A DNA stretch of 64,000 nt from Edaphobacter modestus (GCF_004217555.1 NZ_SHKW01000001.1:868001-932000), one strand, 5' to 3'. Shown: positions 37,213 to 45,875, numbered from the stretch's first letter. Notes: generated by a model not told the origin, from the sequence alone. Numbers and translations are program-made.

Positions 37213-37569
37213 GTGAACCTGATTTCCCGCACTCTGACTGCATTACTACTCATCACGATGCAGGCGGCACCTGCGATCCGGGCACAGCAACCGGACCGCA
37301 CAATTGAGATTCACGCCCACAGGTTCAGCTTCGAACCTTCTGAAATAACACTGAAACAAGACGAAGTCGTTCAACTACGGCTGGTCTCTGACGATGTCAC
37401 CCATGCCCTCCTCGTTCCGGGCCTCAATATCAACCAGGAGATCAAGAAGGGCAAACCTACTGACATCATTGTGAAGCCCACCACTGCTGGCGACTTTCGC
37501 GGACAATGCGGTCGCTTTTGTGGAGGCGGGCATGGCTCCATGCTCTTTGTGGTTCATGTAAAGGAGTAG
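37213..37569 (+). CDS. soluble CuA-type cupredoxin (cytochrome oxidase subunit II-like domain)
   Basis: The 118-residue protein consists of a signal peptide (TLTALLLITMQAAPAIRAQ) and a cupredoxin domain with a complete set of CuA side-chain ligands: H64, C99, C103, H107 and M110 in CGRFCGGGHGSM. It has no membrane hairpin like that of true oxidase subunit II, and no subunit I or III gene is near. GTG at 37213, 9 bp after GGAGG, is the chosen start. It lies between two c-type cytochromes, so it should accept or pass electrons in the periplasm. Confidence 0.83.
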   Translation: MNLISRTLTALLLITMQAAPAIRAQQPDRTIEIHAHRFSFEPSEITLKQDEVVQLRLVSDDVTHALLVPGLNINQEIKKGKPTDIIVKPTTAGDFRGQCGRFCGGGHGSMLFVVHVKE

Positions 37570-37572
37570 CTC

Positions 37573-38061
37573 ATGCGGGGGAAACCCATTACAATCGCTG
37601 GCACGATGATCTCGATCGCTCTTACCGCATGTCGCGCCACGCCGCCAACCCACGTCGAAACGACCGTGATCGATTGGACAAAACACAACATTACCGTAAG
37701 GGGAAAAACCGATCGAAATCCGATTCCAGCAACACCGGAAAAGATAGAGAGCGGAAAACAGACCTTTGGCTTTTACTGCGTCGTCTGTCACGGGCGAGAC
37801 GGACAGAACACCGGCGTTCCCTTCGCAAAGGCGCTCTCTCCACCTATTCCCTCGCTGGCATCTTCCGAGATCCAGAGTTACACCGACGGTCAACTCAAAT
37901 GGGTCATCGAGAACGGTATAGCACCGTCGGGAATGCCGGCATCCAAAGGCATTCTGAGCGAAGACGACATGTGGACCATCGTCCTTTTCCTTCGCCATCT
38001 TCCGCCCGCCGGCAGTCTCGGTGAGCCTCGCGCCTACACAGGCGATGAATATGAAAAATAA
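37573..38061 (+). CDS. monohaem cytochrome c, predicted lipoprotein
   Basis: This 162-residue protein has a lipobox-like LTAC at residues 17-20, indicating a lipid anchor. The class-I cytochrome c domain carries CVVCH at residues 69-73 and a likely distal Met in IAPSGMPAS. The ending WTIVLFLRHLPP is typical of this class. It starts 3 bp after the CuA gene, so co-translation is likely. Probable partner of the CuA protein in a short electron-transfer chain. Confidence 0.85.
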   Translation: MRGKPITIAGTMISIALTACRATPPTHVETTVIDWTKHNITVRGKTDRNPIPATPEKIESGKQTFGFYCVVCHGRDGQNTGVPFAKALSPPIPSLASSEIQSYTDGQLKWVIENGIAPSGMPASKGILSEDDMWTIVLFLRHLPPAGSLGEPRAYTGDEYEK

Positions 38062-38073
38062 ACGGAGCGATCG

Positions 38074-39084
38074 ATGACGACGGTAGCACACCCGGTAAAT
38101 ACAAGCTCATTAGCGCCCTCGCCTGCAGATTCGTTTCTGTCAAATATAGTGCTACCACATCGGTCAACTTATTTCCCTCTCGGCTTTCCCCTCGAAGTGA
38201 TGACGAATTTTCCGGAGGTCCTCGCAGCCTCGGCGAAGAGTTGGAATGTGTTCCAGCACCGATTCGATATGGCCCCGCTTCAACTGAAGCTTTCCGTTAC
38301 CTCAAACCCCAATAAAGTTTCTACTCTTCCCGAGGCTCCTCTTTGTAGAGCTCAAGACCATCTCCTTACCCATATCGCCGACCAATACAACTTCGTCAGT
38401 TGCGATCTGAACACTGGTTTGGCATTTGGCTGGATAACGGAACAGACGGCCCAATCAAGCCTTTACCTGCGTTATCACATTCTTGAGGCCGCCGCCCTAT
38501 CCATGTTGGCAGCCTGTAGAGTTACCGCTCTTCACGCGGCATGCGTCAGTATCAATGGATCTGGCATGCTTCTTTGCGGAGACTCCGGAGCCGGAAAGTC
38601 TTCTCTCGCCTTTGCGGGAGCAAAATCAGGCTGGACATTTACCAGTGACGATGCCAGCTACCTGTTACAGAACCGTACTCACAATGTAGTAGTAGGAAAC
38701 TGTTATCAGTTCCGCCTACGTGATTCAGGAGCACAGCTCTTCCCCGAACTCCATGGGCGTCCGATCACACCTCGTGCCATAGGAAAACCATCAATCGAGA
38801 TTCCCGCCCAGGAGCTTTCCGGAATAACTACAGCAGAGTCAACGACCGTAAAGGCCATCATCTTTCTCAATCGCAGCCCGACAGCAAAACCAGAGTTGCT
38901 TCCATTTCCGAAAGAAAGCGCTCGCTCCTGGCTTCATCAAGGTCCATTCCCTCACACGGCCTCGAACCGTCAACAGCTTGCCGCGATCGACGGTTTGCTT
39001 AAGCTACCGGTCTATGAACTGCGATACACCCGGCTCGAGCACGCTATCGATCGACTCAATCAGCTCGCACAGATCGGAACCTAG
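38074..39084 (+). CDS. HPr-kinase-like (HprK-related) ATPase/kinase
   Basis: The C-terminal half of this 336-residue protein contains the HprK-type P-loop GDSGAGKSS (residues 169-177), preceded by VTALHAACVSINGSG and followed by the acidic WTFTSDDASYL. The N-terminal half is unlike true HprK and no HPr or PTS gene is near. Such stand-alone kinases are known from lasso-peptide clusters, where they phosphorylate the peptide, and from uncharacterised loci with a nucleotidyltransferase-like partner, as here. It follows the cytochrome gene by 12 bp. Confidence 0.72.
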   Translation: MTTVAHPVNTSSLAPSPADSFLSNIVLPHRSTYFPLGFPLEVMTNFPEVLAASAKSWNVFQHRFDMAPLQLKLSVTSNPNKVSTLPEAPLCRAQDHLLTHIADQYNFVSCDLNTGLAFGWITEQTAQSSLYLRYHILEAAALSMLAACRVTALHAACVSINGSGMLLCGDSGAGKSSLAFAGAKSGWTFTSDDASYLLQNRTHNVVVGNCYQFRLRDSGAQLFPELHGRPITPRAIGKPSIEIPAQELSGITTAESTTVKAIIFLNRSPTAKPELLPFPKESARSWLHQGPFPHTASNRQQLAAIDGLLKLPVYELRYTRLEHAIDRLNQLAQIGT

Positions 39085-39086
39085 CC

Positions 39087-40388
39087 ATGGAGATGCGAAC
39101 GCTGAATATTCCTCCTCACGTCGCGGCACTGCTGGATGCCTTGCAACTGCAGGAGCGTAAGATGCAGCCTCTTCGTGAGCTGGAGGAGGATCAGTGGCGC
39201 GACCTTCTCGAATTTTGTGATACATCCCACCTTACTCTCTCTCTCGCGCAGCTTCCCAGGGTGGAGATGCCGCAATGGGTCGCCGAGCGACTCGAATGTA
39301 ATCTGGCGGACAACGCCGTGCGGTATAAGAAAATACAATCGGTTTACCTTGAGGCTGCCACCGCGCTCCATCATGCGGGAGTGGAACACATCGTAATCAA
39401 GGGATTTACTCAGTCGCCCGATTACGTTGTCAGGCCCGAATACAGGTCCCAGTCCGATCTCGATCTCTACTGCCCGCCCATTCAGATTGCAACGGCAAGT
39501 GCCGCTCTGAAACAGATCGGTTATACCTCTGACGAAAGCTTGAGCATTGCTGCTGCCGATCACGAGTACGCCCTCGTGCGTCCGGGCAGCTGGCACTGGA
39601 AGGGAAATTTCTACGATCCAGATATCCCCATAGGCATCGAGCTCCATTTCTGCCTTTGGAATCCGCGCGTCTCCAGAATTGATCTGCCGGAGACCGAAGC
39701 TTTCTGGGAGCGACGCGTGGTACGCCAGCTGGATGGGTTCTCTTTTCCCAGCCTCAGCAGCGAGGATCACTTAGGCTATCTCGCTCTTCACATCCTCAGG
39801 AATCTTTTCCTCCGCGATTGGATCGTCCATCACGTCTACGAACTTGCGGCCTTCCTGCACTCGCATGCAGACGATGATGCCTTCTGGTGTAGCTGGAACA
39901 CTTTGCATTCGCCTGCGCTTCGATCGTTGGAATTGATCGCCTTCTACCATGCGCGGGCGTGGTTCCGGTGTCGGCTTCATCCATCGGTCGAACAAGAGCT
40001 CAATCATCTGCCTTTCGCGCAGCTAACTTGGCTCGAACGCTTCTCGGGTTCCGCGCTCGAGAATATGTTTCATCAGAACAAAGATTCCCTATGGCTTCAT
40101 CTCAGCCTGCTCATCTCCCGCAGAGAGAAATGGAAGATATTCAAGAGAACTCTGGTTCCTCCGCGCATCGCGTCGCCTCACGCCAAAGTTGTCCGAGTAC
40201 GGAATAAGCGGTTCGTTGCTTCGACCGCCTCCCAGTTTTGCCAATACCTTAATTACCTCGTCGCACGCTCTGTCTCTCATGGTGCTGCAAGCATTGCTAC
40301 TCTCTCCCGTGGTCTCGCGTGGAAGATCTCCCGACACCGCTTATCCTCGACCTATCGGCTTTTCCTGTTGGCGTCTTTCTTCTTTTGA
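39087..40388 (+). CDS. nucleotidyltransferase-fold protein (PF14907-like)
   Basis: The 433-residue protein carries a minimal nucleotidyltransferase signature: GVEHIVIKGFTQS and RSQSDLDLYCPP, followed by HEYALVRPGSWHWKG and GIELHFCLW. This order fits the uncharacterised nucleotidyltransferase family often seen beside HprK-like kinases. The rest is helical and rich in Trp and His. It begins 2 bp after the kinase stop, a tight operon arrangement. Substrate unknown; family relatives near lasso-peptide genes modify the phosphate added by the kinase. Confidence 0.7.
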   Translation: MEMRTLNIPPHVAALLDALQLQERKMQPLRELEEDQWRDLLEFCDTSHLTLSLAQLPRVEMPQWVAERLECNLADNAVRYKKIQSVYLEAATALHHAGVEHIVIKGFTQSPDYVVRPEYRSQSDLDLYCPPIQIATASAALKQIGYTSDESLSIAAADHEYALVRPGSWHWKGNFYDPDIPIGIELHFCLWNPRVSRIDLPETEAFWERRVVRQLDGFSFPSLSSEDHLGYLALHILRNLFLRDWIVHHVYELAAFLHSHADDDAFWCSWNTLHSPALRSLELIAFYHARAWFRCRLHPSVEQELNHLPFAQLTWLERFSGSALENMFHQNKDSLWLHLSLLISRREKWKIFKRTLVPPRIASPHAKVVRVRNKRFVASTASQFCQYLNYLVARSVSHGAASIATLSRGLAWKISRHRLSSTYRLFLLASFFF

Positions 40389-40562
40389 CCGTTGGCCCAT
40401 GATTGCCTTGATCGCTTTATTCATTGCAACGCATTTTGCGAATCTGCGGTCGTCGCCCAGTCTAATGGAATCCCCTGCTGTAGCCGGATAGCCCTAACAT
40501 GCAGCTGCATGTTTCTGGCCTCTAGAAGCCTCCGCTCCTCAGTCAGCAATCATGTCCAACTA

Positions 40563-40603
40563 CAAAAAATAGGCTGGGCCGCGCAACATGCGGAACCCAG
40601 CCT
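40563..40603 (-). terminator. Rho-independent terminator of pnp
   Basis: On the minus strand AGGCTGGGTTCCGC pairs with GCGGCCCAGCCT and is followed by ATTTTTTG. It is located 31 bp beyond the pnp stop, and is a textbook intrinsic terminator. Confidence 0.85.
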
Positions 40604-40633
40604 CTCTGTTATTCGGCTATATAGGGAGTCAGT

Positions 40634-43039
40634 CTAGTGATTGCCGCCCTGCGGTGATCCGCCCTGTGGTGATCCGCCGCCCCCGGGGCCGCCACGACGT
40701 CCACTACGGCGCCGCCTGCTTCCAGGACGACGTTGACCTGAGGGACTCCCTTGTTCTCCCTGACGCGGCGCTCCCTGCGGAACTGCATCGGAGACATTGA
40801 GATTGGCCTCACCATCGCCCTCATCCTCACCGTCTTCGAAATCGTCCTCATCATCGGGGCTGACAGGCTCTTCGAGAGCCGCCTGTTCACTTCGCCCATG
40901 TCCCTCTGCTCCTCCGTTCGGGGCAGCAGGCTCAGGCAATCCGAGTTTGGCTCGCTGCTCCCGCAGTACAGCCTTCCGCGAAAGCTTTATGCGATTTCCC
41001 TCGATGGCGAGAACCTTCACAAGAATCTGATCTCCGTCGCGCAGCTCATCCTTCACGTCCTTTACGCGATGCTCTGCGATCTCGGAGACGTGCAGCAGGC
41101 CGTCCGTTCCTGGGAATATCTCGACAAACGCGCCGAACTCAGCCAAACGGACCACCTTGCCCAGGTATGTCTTGCCAACTTCAGGCACGGCAGTCAGATC
41201 GCTAATCATCTGGATGGCACGCTCCAGTCCATCGGCATCGCTCGATGCTACATTCACGCGACCCGAATCATCGACGTCGATCTTCACTCCGGTTGCCTCG
41301 ATGATTCCGCGAATCACCTTGCCTCCCGGTCCGATCAGGTCACGAATCTTGTCCGTTGGAATCTGCATCGTGTGGATGCGAGGTGCGAACTTGGACTTCT
41401 CCTGGTTGGCGCCGGCGATGACTCCGTCCATCTTGTCCAGCAGGAAGAGGCGGCCGCGACGCGCCTGTTCCAGGGCCTCACGCATAATCTGCGGCGTGAT
41501 TCCCATAATTTTGATGTCCATCTGTAGCGCCGTAATGCCGTTGCGGGTTCCGGCCACCTTGAAGTCCATATCGCCATAGTGATCCTCGGCGCCGGCAATA
41601 TCCGTCAGAACGGCATACTTGTCGCCTTCCTTTACCAGGCCCATCGCCACCCCAGCCACTGATCCCTTCAGCGGGATACCAGCCTGCATCAGCGAAAGCG
41701 ACGCACCGCAGACCGTTGCCATTGAAGAAGACCCGTTGGACTCGAGAATGTCCGAGACCACGCGCAATGTGTAAGGCGACTGCTCCTCGTTCGGCAACAC
41801 CGCCTCGATCGCGCGCGAAGCCAGCGCACCGTGACCGATCTCGCGGCGGCCGACGCCTGTCATCCTGCCTACCTCACCCACAGAAAACGGAGGGAAGTTG
41901 TAGTGCAGCATGAAGCGCTTCTTGATCTCGCCTTCGTAGCTCTCCAGTCGCTGCGCGTCGTCCGTCGTTCCCAGCGTCGCCGAAACCAGTGCCTGCGTCT
42001 CGCCGCGCGTAAACAGCGCCGAGCCATGAACTCGGGGAAGAACGCCGACCTCAATCGAGATCTCGCGGATCTCATCGAACGCGCGATGATCGGGACGAAT
42101 CCGGTCGTTCAGCACCTGCTCGCGGAAGATGTTCTCGCGCAGCAGTTCGTAATATTTGCTCAGCTTCTTGGCCGCGTCAGCATCGCCTTCGGGGAGCTCC
42201 CGCTTCAGCTCGTCCTTCAGCTCCTTGACCTTGGCATAGCTGTCGAACTTCGGGTACTTCTTCGTATCGAGCGCATCCGCAAGACGGGCACCGATCTTCG
42301 CCTTCAAGGCGCTCAGATATTCGCTGTCGACCTCGACTGCGGTAACCGGACGCTTCTGCTTGCCCGCGCGCGATACCAGGTCCTCAATCGCAGCGCAGAT
42401 CTTCTTGATCTCGCCATGCGCAAACTCGATCGCATCCACAACGCGCTCTTCCGGAATCTCCTTCGCGCCGGACTCGATCATCACGATGCCGTCCTTGGTG
42501 CCGACGACCATGATGTTCAGCGTGCTCTTCTCACGCTCGGCATAAGTCGGGTTCACAATGAACTGGTCGTCGACGATTCCGATGCGGACTGCGCCCACCG
42601 GGCCGTGAAATGGAACGTCGCTCAGCGCAAGCGCACAGCTCGCGCCATTGATCCCAAGCACATCCGTATCATTTTCCTTATCCGCGGAGTAGACGAATGC
42701 AACTACCTGCGTCTCGTTGCGGAAGGCTTCAGGAAACAACGGGCGAATCGGACGATCGATCTGACGGCTGGTCAGGATCTCCTTCTCGCTCGGACGTCCT
42801 TCGCGCTTGATGAACCCACCTGGAATGCGTCCACCGGCATACGTAAACTCACGGTATTCCACCGTCAACGGGAAGAAGTCGATGCCTTCTTTCGGATCGG
42901 GAGCGGCGACAGCAGTCGCCAGCACCACGTTATCTCCGCTCGACGTCAGCGCGGCGCCGGAGGCCTGCTTGGCCATGCGTCCCGTCTCAAATTTGATTTG
43001 CTTGCCGCCGGCAAGCTCTACAATCACGTCCTGCTTCAT
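40634..43039 (-). CDS. pnp: polyribonucleotide nucleotidyltransferase (PNPase)
   Basis: The phosphorolytic 3'-5' exoribonuclease has about 801 residues from the ATG at 43039, chosen because MKQDVIVELAGG is the canonical start; an in-frame ATG lies 30 bp upstream. Two RNase-PH domains are separated by a helical domain (FTYAGGRIPGGFIKREGRPS in the first; LPRVHGSALFTRGETQALV in the second). A KH domain (IRDLIGPGGKVIRGI) and an S1 domain (GKVVRLAEFGAFVEI) follow. A long tail comes after S1: acidic DDEDDFEDGEDEGDGE, then an Arg/Gly-rich end with GGSPQGGSPQGGNH. Located 321 bp downstream of rpsO, the classical order. Confidence 0.97.
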   Translation of the reverse strand: MKQDVIVELAGGKQIKFETGRMAKQASGAALTSSGDNVVLATAVAAPDPKEGIDFFPLTVEYREFTYAGGRIPGGFIKREGRPSEKEILTSRQIDRPIRPLFPEAFRNETQVVAFVYSADKENDTDVLGINGASCALALSDVPFHGPVGAVRIGIVDDQFIVNPTYAEREKSTLNIMVVGTKDGIVMIESGAKEIPEERVVDAIEFAHGEIKKICAAIEDLVSRAGKQKRPVTAVEVDSEYLSALKAKIGARLADALDTKKYPKFDSYAKVKELKDELKRELPEGDADAAKKLSKYYELLRENIFREQVLNDRIRPDHRAFDEIREISIEVGVLPRVHGSALFTRGETQALVSATLGTTDDAQRLESYEGEIKKRFMLHYNFPPFSVGEVGRMTGVGRREIGHGALASRAIEAVLPNEEQSPYTLRVVSDILESNGSSSMATVCGASLSLMQAGIPLKGSVAGVAMGLVKEGDKYAVLTDIAGAEDHYGDMDFKVAGTRNGITALQMDIKIMGITPQIMREALEQARRGRLFLLDKMDGVIAGANQEKSKFAPRIHTMQIPTDKIRDLIGPGGKVIRGIIEATGVKIDVDDSGRVNVASSDADGLERAIQMISDLTAVPEVGKTYLGKVVRLAEFGAFVEIFPGTDGLLHVSEIAEHRVKDVKDELRDGDQILVKVLAIEGNRIKLSRKAVLREQRAKLGLPEPAAPNGGAEGHGRSEQAALEEPVSPDDEDDFEDGEDEGDGEANLNVSDAVPQGAPRQGEQGSPSGQRRPGSRRRRSGRRGGPGGGGSPQGGSPQGGNH

Positions 43040-43360
43040 AGTCTGTCTCTCTTTTCTCTCGTCTATCAATCGTTGGGACTTGGTTTCGCGTCATTCCGCT
43101 TCCGCGGGCGCGAAAAAGCGCAGCTCACCGGCGGTTTTCTATGCCGTCAGCGGGCTGCACTTTCTGTGATGATTCAGGGGATGGTTCCGCCCGGCTGGCT
43201 CGAATCGTCCAGCTTTCATGGCAATTGAATCGCTTGCCACGAGTGTCATCCTTACCGGCTCCCGCCGCAAGAGCCTCTAGGCTCCTGCACGAAACGTGCC
43301 GCCGGAATAAAACGGGCCGAGCATGCTTCCATGGTTTGAATGATGTCTCCGGGGATGCGG
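43040..43360. other. rpsO-pnp intergenic region
   Basis: About 320 bp on the minus-strand path from rpsO to pnp. This is where autoregulatory hairpins cleaved by RNase III lie in other bacteria. A GC-rich segment around 43100-43125 can pair locally, but no convincing long hairpin or promoter was found by eye. Confidence 0.35.
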
Positions 43361-43627
43361 TTACTTGCGGATACCCAGTTTACCGATCACATCACGATAG
43401 CGGTCGGCATCGCACTTCTTCAGATAATCCAGCAGGCGACGGCGCTTACTCACGAGCATCAATAGCCCGCGGCGCGATCCGTGATCCTTCTTGTGAGTCT
43501 TGAAGTGCTCAGTCAGCTCTCCGATGCGCTCGCTCAGAATCGCGATCTGAACCTCGGGGCTACCCGTATCGGAATCGTGGGTGCGAAATTTCGCAATAAT
43601 GTCTGTCTTCTTAGCAGGTGCTAGCAC
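43361..43627 (-). CDS. rpsO: 30S ribosomal protein S15
   Basis: The 88-residue protein matches S15 throughout: [35 protein letters not shown] and [15 protein letters not shown]. It binds the 16S rRNA central domain early in assembly. The start codon is GTG at 43627 with AGGAG about 12 bp upstream. Gene order rpsO then pnp is conserved widely. Confidence 0.97.
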   Translation of the reverse strand: MLAPAKKTDIIAKFRTHDSDTGSPEVQIAILSERIGELTEHFKTHKKDHGSRRGLLMLVSKRRRLLDYLKKCDADRYRDVIGKLGIRK

Positions 43628-44048
43628 AGCTTTCGTATACTCCTGATTCTTCTAATCACTCTTAGTGTCCCAACAAGGATAGCATTGCAATCCCGGAGGG
43701 GCAATTGAGGCCATAACTAAAGTGATTCATGGCCCCGATTTTTCCCACGATCCCCAATGCGGACAGCGGACTTCAACGTCCCTTTTCACCTTCCGCATAT
43801 CCACGCATCTCGCCCAGCCACCGAGAAAATCTCAGAACCTGCCCTCGCTCTCCCCACATCAGACGCCAGAAGTCCTTTGCTTCCACGGTTTCGGCTTTCT
43901 TCCCCGAATATGTCTCCAGTCGCCACCGCAGATAGGGGCTACGCCATGGCCGAAGCCGATAGCCCTGGGTCGCACTCCATAGAAACCGTATTCCCTCCAC
44001 CATCTCTCCAGTGTACCTTTGGTGCTGCTGCGAAAAGAATCCCTCCCG
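43628..44048. other. gene-free stretch between divergent rpsO and the DinB gene
   Basis: About 420 bp. Next to rpsO a weak promoter is possible on the minus strand (TTGCCC and TATCCT with 17-bp spacing, roughly 43685-43715). Frames over 43757-44048 are proline/arginine-rich and look non-coding. Confidence 0.35.
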
Positions 44049-44582
44049 ATGAACCCCACCCTCCGCCGCCTGGAAGACGAATTCTCCCGCTCACTTCGTG
44101 GGCTCACCGCCCCACAGACACAACTTCACCCACACCGCAATCCGGCCCGCTGGAACATCTGCCAGATCACCCAGCATCTTCTCCTTACCTACTCTTCCAC
44201 AACATCCGCCATCGAAGCCCGCATGGCGAAAGGCACCCCCACTCGCTCGCGAGCGACTCTCTCCCAGCTCATCGCCCAGCTCTTTGTCATTCGCCTCGGG
44301 CTTCTTCCCAGCCGGCGCGAAGCTCCTCCCGCCGTCACGCCCTCAGCCAATCCTGCCCATCCGCACCCGGACGGAGACGCCCTCATCTCCGCATTCAGCA
44401 CGGCTCTCGCCACCATGGAGGAGCTGCTGGAGCGAGCCGAAGGTCACTTCACCTCCACGCCCTGCCTGTCCCACTTCGCTCTCGGTCCCCTCAACATCGC
44501 CCAATGGAGACGCTTTCATCTTGTCCACGGACGACACCATATCCGTCAAATCACCGCCATCCGCCGGGAGTACCGCCTCTAG
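44049..44582 (+). CDS. DinB/DUF1569-like four-helix protein
   Basis: The 177-residue helical protein has the family's spaced histidines, likely metal ligands: ICQITQHLLL near residue 48, and RFHLVHGRHHIRQI near the C-terminus. DinB-superfamily members include thiol-dependent S-transferases; the activity here is unknown. ATG at 44049 is preferred to one at 44019. Its stop codon TAG is part of the CTAG in which an IS5 element is inserted; the target duplication leaves the coding sequence intact. Confidence 0.7.
   Translation: MNPTLRRLEDEFSRSLRGLTAPQTQLHPHRNPARWNICQITQHLLLTYSSTTSAIEARMAKGTPTRSRATLSQLIAQLFVIRLGLLPSRREAPPAVTPSANPAHPHPDGDALISAFSTALATMEELLERAEGHFTSTPCLSHFALGPLNIAQWRRFHLVHGRHHIRQITAIRREYRL
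44579..44582. repeat. CTAG target-site duplication, left copy
   Basis: CTAG immediately precedes the left IS5 inverted repeat and recurs immediately after the right one at 45872-45875. It contains the stop codon of the DinB gene. Confidence 0.92.
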
Positions 44583-45871
44583 GAGCTTGTTGAAATAGGT
44601 TCTGGCTTCGTCTGATCTGGGTGTTGGTCCGTCTCTGTTGTATGCGTGGCGACGAGCGGGTTCAGGGTGAGATGTTCAGTTGTGTGACGTTGGAGCAGCG
44701 GGTTCCACAGGATCATCCTTTGCGCGAGATTCGCAAGTTGACGGATGCAGTTCTGGTGTCGCTGAACGAGGATTTCGATGCGCTATATTCGGCATCAGGC
44801 CGTCCTTCGATTGCGCCCGAGTATGTGCTGCGGGCGCTGTTGTTGCAGGCGTTTTATTCGGTGCGTTCGGAGCGCCAGTTAGTCGAGCAGCTGAACTACA
44901 ACCTGCTGTTCCGCTGGTTCGTCGGCCTGGGCATGGACGACGCGGTGTGGAACCATGCCGTGTTTTCCAAGAACCGCGACCGGCTGCTGACGTCGGACGT
45001 GGCGCAGCGGTTCTTCGCCGAGGTGAACGTGCTGGCGAAGCGCTTCATGAGTGACGAGCACTTCACCGTGGACGGCACGCTGATCCAGGCCTGGGCATCG
45101 CAGAAGAGCTTCCGGCCGAAGGATGGCTCCGATGATGGCGACGGCACTAACTTCCGTGGGCAGAAGAGGTCGAACGAGACCCATCAATCGACTACCGATC
45201 CGGAGGCGCGGCTCTACAAGAAGAGCTATGGCAAGGAGTCGAAGCTCGCGTACCTGGGCCATGCGCTGGTGGAGAACCGCAACGGCCTGATCGCCGCCGC
45301 GATGGCGACCCAGGCCGACGGCCATGCCGAGCGCGACGCCGCCCTGCTGATGCTCGACGAGCGGCAGAAGAACAGCTCGCGGCGCATCACGGTTGGTGCC
45401 GACAAGGCCTACGACGCGAAGGACTTCATCGCCGGAGCCCGCGCCCTCAACGTCACCGCACATGTGCAGAAGAACGACAAGGGACGCCGCTCGAACCTCG
45501 ATGGCAGGACCACCCGGCACGCCGGCTATGCGCTCAGCCTCAGCCGCCGCTGGCTCGTGGAGAAGACATTTGGCTGGTTGAAGCAGACCGGTCCGCTCGA
45601 CCAGCTGAAGGTGCGAGGACTCGCCAAGGTCGACTGGATCTTCGTCTTCAGCTGCGCCGCACATAACCTGCTGCGTCTGCCAAGGCTCATCCAAAGCCAT
45701 ACTCAGCAGGACCCACAGCAGCAGTGCGCCTGAAGGCCGGTTGAGTCTTCAACCCGGCAAGAAAACATGCCGCAGAATCCGCCAGCCAGCCGTCATAAAC
45801 AACCCAACTCCCCTGCATCAACCCAAAACCTCATCAGTAAAGGAGTCAGCTCTAGCTATTTCAACAAGCTC
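44583..45871 (+). mobile_element. complete IS5-family insertion sequence, 1289 bp
   Basis: Bounded by a perfect 16-bp inverted repeat (GAGCTTGTTGAAATAG at 44583-44598 and its complement at 45856-45871) and flanked by a 4-bp CTAG duplication. CTAG/YTAR targets are typical of IS5 relatives. The single transposase gene is intact, so this copy may be recent and active. It sits between two convergent genes without damaging either. Confidence 0.95.
44642..45733 (+). CDS. IS5-family transposase (DDE, Tnp_1)
   Basis: The protein of about 363 residues has an N-terminal DUF772-type domain (QRVPQDHPLREIRKLTDAVL; LLLQAFYSVRSERQLVEQL) and a DDE catalytic domain. First Asp lies in HFTVDGTLIQAWAS, second in VGADKAYDAKDF, and Glu in VEKTFGWLKQTG. 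The ATG at 44642 (MRGDERVQGEMFS) matches the family start; a GTG at 44621 in frame is also possible. It is intact and the only gene of the element. Confidence 0.93.
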   Translation: MRGDERVQGEMFSCVTLEQRVPQDHPLREIRKLTDAVLVSLNEDFDALYSASGRPSIAPEYVLRALLLQAFYSVRSERQLVEQLNYNLLFRWFVGLGMDDAVWNHAVFSKNRDRLLTSDVAQRFFAEVNVLAKRFMSDEHFTVDGTLIQAWASQKSFRPKDGSDDGDGTNFRGQKRSNETHQSTTDPEARLYKKSYGKESKLAYLGHALVENRNGLIAAAMATQADGHAERDAALLMLDERQKNSSRRITVGADKAYDAKDFIAGARALNVTAHVQKNDKGRRSNLDGRTTRHAGYALSLSRRWLVEKTFGWLKQTGPLDQLKVRGLAKVDWIFVFSCAAHNLLRLPRLIQSHTQQDPQQQCA

Positions 45872-45875
45872 CTAG
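45872..45875. repeat. CTAG target-site duplication, right copy
   Basis: Right-hand copy of the IS5 target duplication. Read on the minus strand it supplies the TAG stop of the convergent hypothetical gene. Confidence 0.92.

Noticed and set aside
41831..43228. 465-codon open frame on the plus strand
   Set aside because: It lies entirely antisense to pnp, whose protein matches PNPase throughout; the antisense frame is a by-product of GC-rich codon use.
43757..44593. 278-codon open frame overlapping the DinB gene
   Set aside because: Pro/Arg/His-rich product in a shifted frame relative to the DinB coding sequence.
44879..45700. 273-codon open frame antisense to the IS5 transposase
   Set aside because: Shadow frame of an intact and clearly recognised transposase.
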